Part shown: one piece after another, positions 10,576 through 20,600 of the stretch
Position numbering within the stretch: position 1 is the stretch's first letter
How the letters are laid out: each line of letters begins with the position of its first letter
Source: Chitinophagaceae bacterium
GTDB taxonomy: Bacteria > Bacteroidota > Bacteroidia > Chitinophagales > Chitinophagaceae
Assembly (NCBI GenBank): GCA_016699815.1
Contig: CP065012.1
Location: 496,001 to 560,000 of the forward strand
Length of the DNA: 64,000 nt
Direction: 5' to 3'
The notes under the pieces: generated by a model
Told to the model about the DNA's origin: nothing
Databases searched by the model: none
The model's input: the letters and a program-made list of their open reading frames with translations, nothing else
Program-made: the position numbers and the translations under genes

Positions 10576-11457
10576 ATGAACAGTATTGCAGCATCTGAAT
10601 TAATCATTAATAACCGAGGGGCAATATATCATATAAATACAAGGCCCGAAGAGCTTGCACACACTATTATTACCGTTGGGGACCCAGACAGGGTGAAGGA
10701 AGTAAGTAAATATTTTGATAGTATAGAATTTCGAAACCAGCACCGGGAATTTATACTGCATACCGGGTTTTTAAACAACAAACGCCTTTCGGTGGTGAGC
10801 ACCGGTATTGGGCCCGATAATATTGATATTGTTTTGAATGAACTGGATGCCCTGGTGAATATTGATTTTGAAACCCGTACCATTAAACCCAAGCTTACTT
10901 CACTCAAAATAATACGAGTGGGCACGGCAGGTTCTTTGCAAAAAGAAATTGCTACAGACAGTTTTGTGGCCAGTACGCATGGATTGGGTATTGATAACCT
11001 CTTAAATTTTTATACCACAAATAAAACCGAAGAAGACATTCAAATACTGCAGGCTTTTAAAACCCATGTACAATTGCAGCAGGATATTTCAAGCCCGTAT
11101 ATCACCGCAGCAGCAATACAGTTATTAAAAGAATTTGTAAGTGGCTTCCACCAGGGAATTACCGTAACCTGCCCGGGTTTTTACGGGCCACAGGGTCGTG
11201 TGTTAAGAATGGGTTTAGCAAGCCCGCAGTTGATTGACAGGCTCACCGGTTTTCAATTTGGCAACCACCGCATTAGTAATTTTGAAATGGAAACTTCAGC
11301 AATTTATGGCATGGGAAAAATATTGGGCCACCAATGCCTATCCTTAAGCGCAATAGTTGCCAACAGGATTACCGGCGAATTTAGTAATGATGGAGCTACC
11401 GCAGTGGAAAAACTCATTCAAAAAACTTTAGAAATTATCGCATCAAAAATAGTATAG
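10576..11457 (+). CDS. Nucleoside phosphorylase (uridine phosphorylase-like)
   Basis: A 293-residue member of the PNP/UDP family, which splits nucleosides with phosphate for base salvage. The family phosphate-binding start is visible (ITVGDPDRVKEVSKYFD), followed by STGIGPDNIDIVLNEL and RVGTAGSL, and the C-terminal substrate region NFEMETSAIYGMGK. The glutamate-methionine-glutamate pattern supports a nucleoside site. An in-frame TTG at 10567 would add three residues; I chose the ATG at 10576 because the family homology begins after it. dapF starts 10 bases after the stop, so the two and probably corA and the NUDIX gene are one transcript. Confidence 0.88.
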   Translation: MNSIAASELIINNRGAIYHINTRPEELAHTIITVGDPDRVKEVSKYFDSIEFRNQHREFILHTGFLNNKRLSVVSTGIGPDNIDIVLNELDALVNIDFETRTIKPKLTSLKIIRVGTAGSLQKEIATDSFVASTHGLGIDNLLNFYTTNKTEEDIQILQAFKTHVQLQQDISSPYITAAAIQLLKEFVSGFHQGITVTCPGFYGPQGRVLRMGLASPQLIDRLTGFQFGNHRISNFEMETSAIYGMGKILGHQCLSLSAIVANRITGEFSNDGATAVEKLIQKTLEIIASKIV

Positions 11458-11467
11458 TACCAATAAA

Positions 11468-12247
11468 ATGTTAGCCAGTTTTTATAAATACCAGGGAACC
11501 GGAAACGATTTCATTCTTTTTAATAATATCAGCGGCGAATTTAGCAACCTAAGCCAGGCAACCATTAACCATTTGTGCAACCGCAATTTTGGTATAGGTG
11601 CAGATGGCTTAATGCTGATAAACAAAAAAGATGGCTATGATTTTGAAATGGTTTATTATAACAGTGATGGAAAAGCCGGGAGCATGTGTGGCAACGGTGG
11701 CAGGTGTATTGTACAATTTGCCAACGACATCGGCATTAAAAAATATACCTATAAATTTATAGCATCAGACGGGGAGCATGAAGCTGAAATAGATATTGAC
11801 GGCACCATACGTTTAAAAATGCAAGATGTAAATGCAGTGGATGAGCAACTTGATTTTTCGCTGGTAAATACAGGGTCTCCGCATTATATTATTTTTGTGC
11901 AAAACGTAAAAAGTATTGATGTACTTACCAAAGGACATGAAATAAGGTACAGCAAAGATTTTGCAGAAAATGGAATCAATGTAAATTTTGTGGAATTGCT
12001 GGATAAAGAAACCATTTATGTACGTACTTATGAACGAGGTGTGGAAGCAGAAACCTTAAGCTGCGGCACCGGCGTTACGGCTGCTGCCCTGTTGTGCGCA
12101 CACAATAATCCTGGCTTTAACAGGGTTGCGATAAAAACACCAGGCGGCAGTTTGAGCGTAGAGTTCAATAAAACCGATAACCGGTATTCAAACATTTGGC
12201 TTTGTGGTCCGGCAAATTTTTCATTTAAGGGCGAAATTGAAATTTAA
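11468..12247 (+). CDS. dapF: Diaminopimelate epimerase
   Basis: Converts LL- to meso-diaminopimelate, for lysine and peptidoglycan synthesis. The 259-residue length is normal. Both catalytic cysteines are in their signatures: the first in AGSMCGNGGRC and the second in ETLSCGTGVTAAA. The N-terminal substrate motif YQGTGNDFIL is present. The gene lies in a tight plus-strand run with the nucleoside phosphorylase (10 bases upstream) and corA (17 bases downstream). Confidence 0.97.
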   Translation: MLASFYKYQGTGNDFILFNNISGEFSNLSQATINHLCNRNFGIGADGLMLINKKDGYDFEMVYYNSDGKAGSMCGNGGRCIVQFANDIGIKKYTYKFIASDGEHEAEIDIDGTIRLKMQDVNAVDEQLDFSLVNTGSPHYIIFVQNVKSIDVLTKGHEIRYSKDFAENGINVNFVELLDKETIYVRTYERGVEAETLSCGTGVTAAALLCAHNNPGFNRVAIKTPGGSLSVEFNKTDNRYSNIWLCGPANFSFKGEIEI

Positions 12248-12264
12248 AAAAGCTTAACCTATAA

Positions 12265-13203
12265 ATGGTACAATATTTTTCCATAGAAGACAAAAAGAGT
12301 ATCGCTATAAACAACCCCGAAAAAGCAACCTGGGTAAATGTATTGCCGCCGCTCAAAGAAGAAGAATTTTACGAATTAAGCAAAGACCTGTTCATCCCTA
12401 TTGATTTTTTAAAAGACTCTTTGGATATTGATGAACGCAGCCGTTTTGAAACGGAAGAAAAAGTAAAATTGATTGTGATTAAAACGCCTACTGAAAATAA
12501 TTCGTTTAACGAAAGCGATGCGTTTTATATTACCATACCTATTTGTATTATTATAACCAACGGCCAGATTGTAACGGTTAATTCATTTGAAAATGAAGCC
12601 ATAAAAAAATTCCTTAACAGTTTCCAGCACAACCCGCCGGAAGAAAAAAATCTTATGGCGCTGAAGATTTTTGAAAAAATTATTACCAACTTCCAGGATT
12701 ACCTCAAAGAAATAAACCAACGCAGGAATTTACTGGAGCAAAAGCTTTACGTAGCCAACAGGAACGAAGACCTTTTTCAACTGATGCGCATACAAAAAAG
12801 CCTTGTATATTTTATTACGGCGCTACGCAGCAATGAATTGCTGATGATGAAACTTGCCCGAACAAATTTTTTGCAATTGGAGCCGGATGAAAAGGATTTC
12901 CTGGACGACCTGGTTATTGAAAATTCGCAGGCGCTTGAAACAGCCAATACCTATACCAATATTCTCAGCAGCACATTGGATGCTTATGCCAGCATTATCA
13001 GTAATAACCAAAATTTGGTATTGAAAAGGCTTGCCACACTTACTATATTGTTAAGCATCCCGGTTTTAATAGCCAGTATTTATGGCATGAATGTTCCACT
13101 GCCTTACCAGGATTCGCATTTTGCATTTTGGATTCCTACGGCTGTAAGCCTTCTCATTTTAGCTTATGCCATCTATAATTTTGTAAAGCAATACAAACGC
13201 TAA
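12265..13203 (+). CDS. corA: CorA-family magnesium/cobalt transporter
   Basis: A 312-residue CorA-type divalent cation channel. The N-terminal cytosolic domain is followed by a long helix and two C-terminal membrane helices (about residues 255-275 and 285-305). The signature YGMNVP after the first helix is intact, which defines the pore mouth of this family. The final segment is basic (KQYKR), as expected on the cytosolic side. The NUDIX gene begins 3 bases after the stop, so they are translationally close. Confidence 0.93.
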   Translation: MVQYFSIEDKKSIAINNPEKATWVNVLPPLKEEEFYELSKDLFIPIDFLKDSLDIDERSRFETEEKVKLIVIKTPTENNSFNESDAFYITIPICIIITNGQIVTVNSFENEAIKKFLNSFQHNPPEEKNLMALKIFEKIITNFQDYLKEINQRRNLLEQKLYVANRNEDLFQLMRIQKSLVYFITALRSNELLMMKLARTNFLQLEPDEKDFLDDLVIENSQALETANTYTNILSSTLDAYASIISNNQNLVLKRLATLTILLSIPVLIASIYGMNVPLPYQDSHFAFWIPTAVSLLILAYAIYNFVKQYKR

Positions 13204-13206
13204 AGC

Positions 13207-13665
13207 ATGTTTAACGTAAGGGTATATGGTATACTAATCAATGAAAAAAAACAAGTACTGGTAAGTGATGAATATATCAGGGGTCAATATTATACTAAAT
13301 TTTGCGGTGGTGGATTAGAGTTTGGCGAAGGAACAAGAGATTGCCTCAAAAGGGAGTTTTTAGAAGAAATGAATTTAAACATTGAGGTTACCCGGCATTT
13401 ATATACTACAGATTTTTTTCAAAAAAGCGCTTTTCATCCACAGCAGCAAATTATTTCTATTTATTACCTGGTAAATGCATTGGAGCCAATCAGCGTTCCA
13501 CTAAGAAGCCAAGCATTTGATTTTGATGAGCAGCAATTAAAAGTATATGCAGCAATGCAAATGACAGAAACGTTCCGGTTTATTGATTGGGAAAAATTTT
13601 CACCGGAAAGTGTAACCCTTCCAATTGACAAAGTTGTTGCACGCTTAATAAAAGAAAATATTTAG
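13207..13665 (+). CDS. NUDIX hydrolase
   Basis: A 152-residue NUDIX protein. The catalytic box runs from GGGLEFGEGTRDCLKREFLE into EMNLNI and fits Gx5Ex7REUxEExGU with the last Gly replaced by Asn. The family hydrolyses nucleoside diphosphates linked to another moiety; the substrate here is unknown. It is the last gene of the plus-strand run that begins with the nucleoside phosphorylase, 3 bases after corA. It converges on the OmpA gene, with a hairpin in the gap. Confidence 0.9.
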   Translation: MFNVRVYGILINEKKQVLVSDEYIRGQYYTKFCGGGLEFGEGTRDCLKREFLEEMNLNIEVTRHLYTTDFFQKSAFHPQQQIISIYYLVNALEPISVPLRSQAFDFDEQQLKVYAAMQMTETFRFIDWEKFSPESVTLPIDKVVARLIKENI

Positions 13666-13666
13666 T

Positions 13667-13691
13667 AAAAAAAAATCCGGCAAAGCCGGAT
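13667..13691 (-). terminator. Rho-independent terminator of the OmpA-family gene
   Basis: A perfect 7-bp stem (ATCCGGC / GCCGGAT, 13675-13681 and 13685-13691) with an AAA loop lies between two converging genes. The A9 run at 13667-13675 reads as a U tract on the minus strand, so it best terminates the OmpA-family transcript. It may also slow the NUDIX transcript coming the other way. Confidence 0.85.
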
Positions 13692-13703
13692 CAACAAATA
13701 CTT

Positions 13704-14411
13704 TTATTCAATGATTTTTACTTCGGTACGCCGGTTTTTGGCACGGCCCTGCTCTGTACTGTTCTCTTCAATGGGTTCATCCATGCCATAACCTTTTGCC
13801 GTTACCCTGTCCGGGTCAATACCTTTCGTTAGCAGGTAAGCCCTTACGGTATTGGCCCGCTCTTCGGATAATTTTTGATTTTTTTCATGGCTGCCGATAT
13901 TATCGGTATGACCGCCAATTTCAATTTTTTCATCGGCCTTACGGTTCATATAGGCAACAAGCTCATCCAGCACTGTATAAGAACTTTCCTGGAGCGTAGC
14001 CTTTCCAAAATCAAAATTGCAATCATCCAATACAAATGTTTTTGCAGGCTGAAACTGGATATCAATTTTAAATGGGCTTTTGTAATATGCATTTCCCTGT
14101 GGCATGGGAATATCCAGTACATTATAACTTGTAGAATCTTTAAACCCCAGAATAAATATTTCATACTTATCGCCAGCCGGGAGCCTGAGGCTGAATTTAC
14201 CCTGTTCATTGGTAAGGCCCTGGTATTCTTTATCGTTTTTCTGGCTGCGAAAAACGATAATTTCTCCATTGAGCATTTCATTTTTAAAATTGGTTACCGA
14301 TACATCTATGGGCGCATCTTTAGGAATGGCTGCATTTTGCTCATTGCCGGTTTGTGCCAGCAGCAAAGAGGGAATTACAAAAAACAGGGCAAATAAAATT
14401 TTACTCTTCAT
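13704..14411 (-). CDS. OmpA-family peptidoglycan-binding outer membrane protein
   Basis: A 235-residue exported protein. The Sec signal peptide ends LLLAQ near residue 20. A middle region (about residues 30-115) looks like a carboxypeptidase-regulatory or CNA-B-like beta-sandwich (GEIIVFRSQKNDKEYQGLTN, GKFSLRLPAGDKYEIFILGF). The C-terminal OmpA domain covers about residues 130-235, with the signature GGHTDNIGSHEKNQKLSEER and the end motif GRAKNRRTEVKI. It probably links the outer membrane to the cell wall. The gene has its own terminator and is monocistronic as far as can be seen. Confidence 0.92.
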   Translation of the reverse strand: MKSKILFALFFVIPSLLLAQTGNEQNAAIPKDAPIDVSVTNFKNEMLNGEIIVFRSQKNDKEYQGLTNEQGKFSLRLPAGDKYEIFILGFKDSTSYNVLDIPMPQGNAYYKSPFKIDIQFQPAKTFVLDDCNFDFGKATLQESSYTVLDELVAYMNRKADEKIEIGGHTDNIGSHEKNQKLSEERANTVRAYLLTKGIDPDRVTAKGYGMDEPIEENSTEQGRAKNRRTEVKIIE

Positions 14412-14554
14412 GTTTTTAAAGTTTCAAGCGGTTAAAAGAAGCGTAATATTATAACTTTTTTCTGATGATGTTATTGTGTGATTTGTTAAAATGGCAGTAT
14501 AGAAATAGCCGGTTTTGTAATCTTATAAAATATTGCTTTAATATTTACAAGCAT

Positions 14555-14584
14555 AAAAAAAGACCGTTATTTAAAACGGTCTTT
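14555..14584 (-). terminator. Rho-independent terminator of the giant repeat protein gene
   Basis: A perfect 10-bp inverted repeat (AAAGACCGTT at 14559-14568, AACGGTCTTT at 14575-14584) with a 6-base loop lies 20 bases past the stop codon of the 2420-residue gene. The A run at 14555-14561 becomes a U tract on the minus strand. Confidence 0.88.
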
Positions 14585-14604
14585 ACATATCAGGTTATGG
14601 GTAA

Positions 14605-17600
14605 TTATAATTTAATTACGGTTGCTGTTTTTCTGTGCCCTGCCTGTAATACTTCTACAAGATAGGTTCCCGGTCTCATTCCTGTTCCAAATTTTATCAG
14701 TTGAGTAGGGTTTGCTTTAAATTGTTTGTAAATTTTTCCGCTTACGTCATAAATATTTACCAGCATCCTATCGGTATTATTTGTTGTATTTACCTGCAAA
14801 ACAAATTCTGTAGAGCTTGGGTTTGGTGCAACTTTAAGGTTGTATATTTCAAAATCATTAGCTTCAGGAGCAGCTACACCGCCTTTGGTTGTTTCGGTAG
14901 CAATTGTAGCATTGCTGTTTCCTTTCCAGCCCCAGGGATTTCCTGGATTTGGGTTGCCGTATCCCGGGCCCCACCAGCCCCAGCCTTGCCACCAGCCCCA
15001 CCAACCCCAGCCTGGACCCCACCATCCCCAGCCTGGGCCCCACCATGGGTTATTATCATGAGGATGACAATGGGAATTACATTCGCCGAGGAAGTCACCA
15101 TGTGCCAAATGTGCTGCCACTGCAGTTTCATCCACACAAGTGGTACGGCAACCGTGTGCACCTTGCTTATGGCAAATTTTCACTTTATTGCCGGAACATC
15201 TTACATCTGTTGCAAATATTGGTGTAGTGCATTTTTGAACACAACCATTTGCATCGGTAATAGTTGCCGTAATTACTGCATCATCCATTAAGGAAACCGT
15301 TAAGCTATAAGTATCGCCTTCGCCCAAAGTAGCAGTAGAAGTGGAAACCGGCGGTTGCCAGTATGATCCTGAACCAGGACAAACCGTATAAGTGTTTGTT
15401 GCTGTACCAGCACCTGCAACCCAGGTTTCATCGCCTGATGAATTGCCCACATTACATTTCAAACGCCTGTTCATGCTATAAGAAATTTTATAAGGTGGCG
15501 TACCGCCGGTAGCTGATGCAAGTATTTGTGCCGTATTATCTGCACTATAGCCAAAGAACAATTCAGGATTATTTGTTCCGCATGCTACCACTATTGGTGT
15601 AGGTTGGGTAATGGTAACTGTGGTTGTTCCATTTTGACCATGAGAATCCCAAACGGTAAAGTTGTATGTACCAGCAGGAACAAAGAAATAACCAACTCCC
15701 CAATATGGTGCAAACCCGCCACTTGCTGTTACATGAACCAATGACCATCCACCATAACAGTTAATGGGAGTATAGGTAACATTTACATTGATGCCGACAT
15801 TCCTGGTTACGGTAAATGAGCAGCTTGTACTTAAGCCTGCTGCATCAGTAGCAGTGTAGGTAATAGTGGTAGTGCTACCCGGTGCAAATGTAGATCCAGA
15901 TGCTGGACCTGCTGTTTGTGTTACCGTTACTGCTCCGCAATTATCGGTTGCAGTTGGGTCTGTCCATGTAGCTGTTGCCTGTGAACTGCTCAAAGTAATA
16001 TTTGCAGGGCAGGTAATTGCAGGAGCTGTTACATCCTGAATCACAATATCCTGATCGGTGAAAGATGTATTGCCATTGCCATCATCAAATACCCAACGAA
16101 TGGTATGGATACCCTGTGTATTAAATGTAAGAGAAGAAAGTACATTGCCCGTTCCTGGATCTGTTGGGATGCCTTCAACTGTTTTCACACATTCATCTTC
16201 TACAGTTGGGAAAGTGGTAACTGTATAGCTACATTCATCAGTTAAAGTGGGCAGACTTGGTGGTGCAGGTGGTGCAGTTACATCATCAATAATTACCGTT
16301 TGATTCACTGTGGATGAATTTCCACTGGCATCAGTAAATGTCCAGGTAACAGTTGTTACACCCTGGTCAATAATGGTGATGTTTGTAGATTCAATTCCTG
16401 TAATAGGATCCATTGCCGTACCGGTAATACTGTTTCCGCAATTATCTATAACCACAGGTCCGTCTAAGGTTACGGCACATTCTCCGGTAGCATCTGGTAA
16501 AGATGCAGGAGCTGTTGGCGCTGTTACATCATCTACAATTACATTTTGTGTTGCGGTAGATGTGTTGCCGTTGCCATCATCAAATGTCCAGGTAATGGTA
16601 TAAGAACCCTGTGCATTGTATGTTGTAGGATCGGTGGTAGTTCCGGTTACTGAACCAGCGCAATTATCTGTAGCAGATGGTGCGGTTACTGTTACGGAAC
16701 ATTCGCCGGTTGCATCTGCAATGGTTGGCGCTGTTGGCGCTGTGATATCATCTATAATAATATTCTGATCTACCGATGAAATATTTCCATTGCCATCGTC
16801 AAATGTCCACGTAACGGTATAATTTCCTTGTGCATTATATGTAGTTGGATCTACTGTAGTTGCAGTAATGGTACCTGCACAGTTATCATTTGCTGCAGGC
16901 GCTGTAAGTGTTGCTGAACATTCTGCTGTTACATCTGGCATTGATGCAGGCGCTGTTGGCGCTGTTACATCATCTACAATTACATTTTGTGTTGCGGTAG
17001 ATGTGTTGCCGTTGCCATCATCAAATGTCCAGGTGATGGTATAAGAACCCTGTGCATTGTATGTTGTAGGATCGGTGGTAGTTCCGGTTACTGAACCAGC
17101 GCAATTATCGGTTGCAGTTGGTGCCGTTACAGTTACGGAACATTCGCCGGTTGCATCTGCAATGGTTGGCGCTGTTGGCGCTGTTACATCATCTACAATT
17201 ACATTTTGTGTTGCGGTAGATGTGTTGCCGTTGCCATCATCAAATGTCCAGGTGATGGTATAAGAACCCTGTGCATTGTATGTTGTAGGATCGGTGGTAG
17301 TTCCGGTTACTGAACCAGCGCAATTATCGGTTGCAGTTGGTGCCGTTACAGTTACGGAACATTCGCCGGTTGCATCTGCAATGGTTGGCGCTGTTGGCGC
17401 TATTACATCATCTACAATTACATTTTGTGTTGCGGTAGATGTGTTGCCGTTGCCATCATCAAATGTCCAGGTGATGGCATAAGAACCCTGTGCATTGTAT
17501 GTTGTAGGATCGGTGGTAGTTCCGGTTACTGAACCAGCGCAATTATCGGTTGCAGTTGGAGCGGTTACAGTTACGGAACATTCGCCGGTTGCATCTGGTA

Positions 17601-20600
17601 AAGATGCAGGAGCTGCTGGCGCTGTTACATCATCTACAATTACATTTTGTGTTGCGGTAGATGTGTTGCCGTTGCCATCATCAAATGTCCAGGTGATGGT
17701 ATAAGAACCCTGTGCATTGTATGTTGTAGGATCGGTGGTAGTTCCGGTTACTGAACCAGCGCAATTATCTGTAGCAGATGGAGCGGTTACAGTTACGGAA
17801 CATTCGCCGGTTGCATCTGCAATGGTTGGCGCTGTTGGCGCTGTTACATCATCTACAATTACATTTTGTGTTGCGGTAGATGTGTTGCCGTTGCCATCAT
17901 CAAATGTCCAGGTAATGGTATAAGAACCCTGTGCATTGTATGTTGTAGGATCGGAGGTAGTTCCGGTTACTGAACCAGCGCAATTATCGGTTGCAGTTGG
18001 AGCGGTTACAGTTACGGAACATTCGCCGGTTGCATCTGCAATGGTTGGCGCTGTTGGCGCTGTTACATCATCTACAATTACATTTTGTGTTGCGGTAGAT
18101 GTGTTGCCGTTGCCATCATCAAATGTCCAGGTGATGGTATAAGAACCCTGTGCATTGTATGTTGTAGGATCGGTGGTAGTTCCGGTTACTGAACCAGCGC
18201 AATTATCGGTTGCAGTTGGTGCCGTTACAGTTACGGAACATTCGCCGGTTGCATCTGCAATGGTTGGCGCTGCTGGCGCTGTTACATCATCTACAATTAC
18301 ATTTTGTGTTGCGGTAGATGTGTTGCCGTTGCCATCATCAAATGTCCAGGTGATGGTATAAGAACCCTGTGCATTGTATGTTGTAGGATCGGTGGTAGTT
18401 CCGGTTACTGATCCAGCGCAATTATCGGTTGCAGTTGGTGCCGTTACAGTTACGGAACATTCGCCGGTTGCATCTGCAATGGTTGGCGCTGCTGGCGCTG
18501 TTACATCATCTACAATTACATTTTGTGTTGCGGTAGATGTGTTGCCGTTGCCATCATCAAATGTCCAGGTGATGGTATAAGAACCCTGTGCATTGTATGT
18601 TGTAGGATCGGTGGTAGTTCCGGTTACTGAACCAGCGCAATTATCGGTTGCAGTTGGTGCCGTTACAGTTACGGAACATTCGCCGGTTGCATCTGCAATG
18701 GTTGGCGCTGTTGGCGCTGTTACATCATCTACAATTACATTTTGTGTTGCGGTAGATGTGTTGCCGTTGCCATCATCAAATGTCCAGGTAATGGTATAAG
18801 AACCCTGTGCATTGTATGTTGTAGGATCGGTGGTAGTTCCGGTTACTGAACCAGCGCAATTATCTGTAGCAGATGGTGCGGTTACAGTTACGGAACATTC
18901 GCCGGTTGCATCTGCAATAGTTGGCGCTGTTGGCGCTGTTACATCATCTACAATTACATTTTGTGTTGCGGTAGATGTGTTGCCGTTGCCATCATCAAAT
19001 GTCCAGGTGATGGTATAAGAACCCTGTGCATTGTATGTTGTAGGATCGGTGGTAGTTCCGGTTACTGAACCAGCGCAATTATCTGTAGCAGATGGTGCGG
19101 TTACAGTTACGGAACATTCGCCGGTTGCATCTGCAATAGTTGGCGCTGTTGGCACTGTATTATCTACTACATTTACATTAGCAGTTCCGGAAGCAACGTT
19201 ACCATGTATATCCGTTACCGTTAGCGTAACCGTATTAACAGAGCTTATAGAATGTGTACCAAGCCCAGAAATATTATTTTGAGCAAAAACTTCCCACTCA
19301 GATAATAAAGTAGGAAAACTTGCTCCAGGATTAGTGTTAACGCCGTTTATTACAGTAGATTTTCTTCTCAATGTAGCATCAAGCGTTGTATTTGGTAAAT
19401 TTACCCAGGCAGTTCCTGGATCTTCCCCAATTCTTCCAAAAATATCAACAAAGGTTCCACCTGTTGTTGTGGTAGTTGGGTTTTTAACCAGGGCCAAGGC
19501 ATCATCTCCATTAAAATTAATTACAGTTGCTGATATTAAATTGTATGTTGTAATTATGCCGGCGCCATTATTAACAATTACATAAGTGGCACCATTTGCT
19601 AAACTGAAGTTGGGCAAAATAATACCATTAGAGGGAGAAGAAGCGCCGTTAGTAAATATCCTTAATGCATAATCCTGGAGGTTTACAGCGGCGCCTGTTC
19701 CATTATAAATTTCAATTGCTTTATTATTGCTTGATCCTTCCACATATTCCGAAATCAATAAGTCGGATGCATTGGGAGCCAAATTGGTGCAATTAAAAGT
19801 AGATGGAGCAACAGCTATGGATTGTACGCCACAATTGTCGGACGAACCATTATCTATTTGAGCAGCAGTAATTGAAGCATTACCACTTGCATCGAGATAA
19901 ACAGTTGCATTTTGAGTAATTACTGTAGGAACATTATTATCGGCAACAACTACACTGAAACTTTGCACATCGCTACCAAAAGAATTTGATGCAGTAATAG
20001 AAACATTAGTTGTTCCTAAATTAAATGTAGAACCACTTCCGGTACCGCTACCAGAACCTGAAGTTGCGCCGCTAAATGTGAATGAATAAGCAATTGGTGC
20101 AGTGCCTGTTGCCGTGGCCGAATAATTTACTACTGCAACACATCCTGCGGCTGCACTTACATTTTGTGTGCCGGGATTAGTTAACGAAGGAGGGGTTCCT
20201 ACCTGAAAGTTGGCAATATAATTTGAGCCGCCATTATTGGAATAGTGTGTAGCGCTTCCACAAGCCGAATTAAAATTTGCATCGGTATAAATTTCTAAAG
20301 AGTACATACCATCCGGCAAACCCGTAATAAGGTTTGGTGTACTATTGGCTGTTTGCTGCCAGGTTTGGTTTTGTCCGCCGGTGCAAAGCGCTCCCGGATC
20401 GTTACTTGCCCAATTAAAATTTACAACGGTAAAACTTCCGCTTGGTGAGCCAGCAGGATAAACCCTGTAATACAATGCACCACTTGTAATATCATCAGGA
20501 GGGCATTTAAAGGTTTTATTTTGACCGCCATTTACCACTAAAGAACCAGTTAGAGAATTATAAACGCCTAAACCAGCGCCATTAAAATCGGCATTTACGG

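Noticed and set aside
16525..19158. A CRISPR-like appearance of regularly spaced repeats
   Set aside because: The whole 219-base period is conserved, with no unique spacers, and it is in frame inside a protein gene.
17057..19282. A ladder of nearly identical 68-residue open frames on the + strand, one every 219 bases
   Set aside because: They are the antisense reading of the tandem repeats of the giant protein, open only because the repeat lacks the relevant stops. The sense protein explains period, spacing and extra codons.
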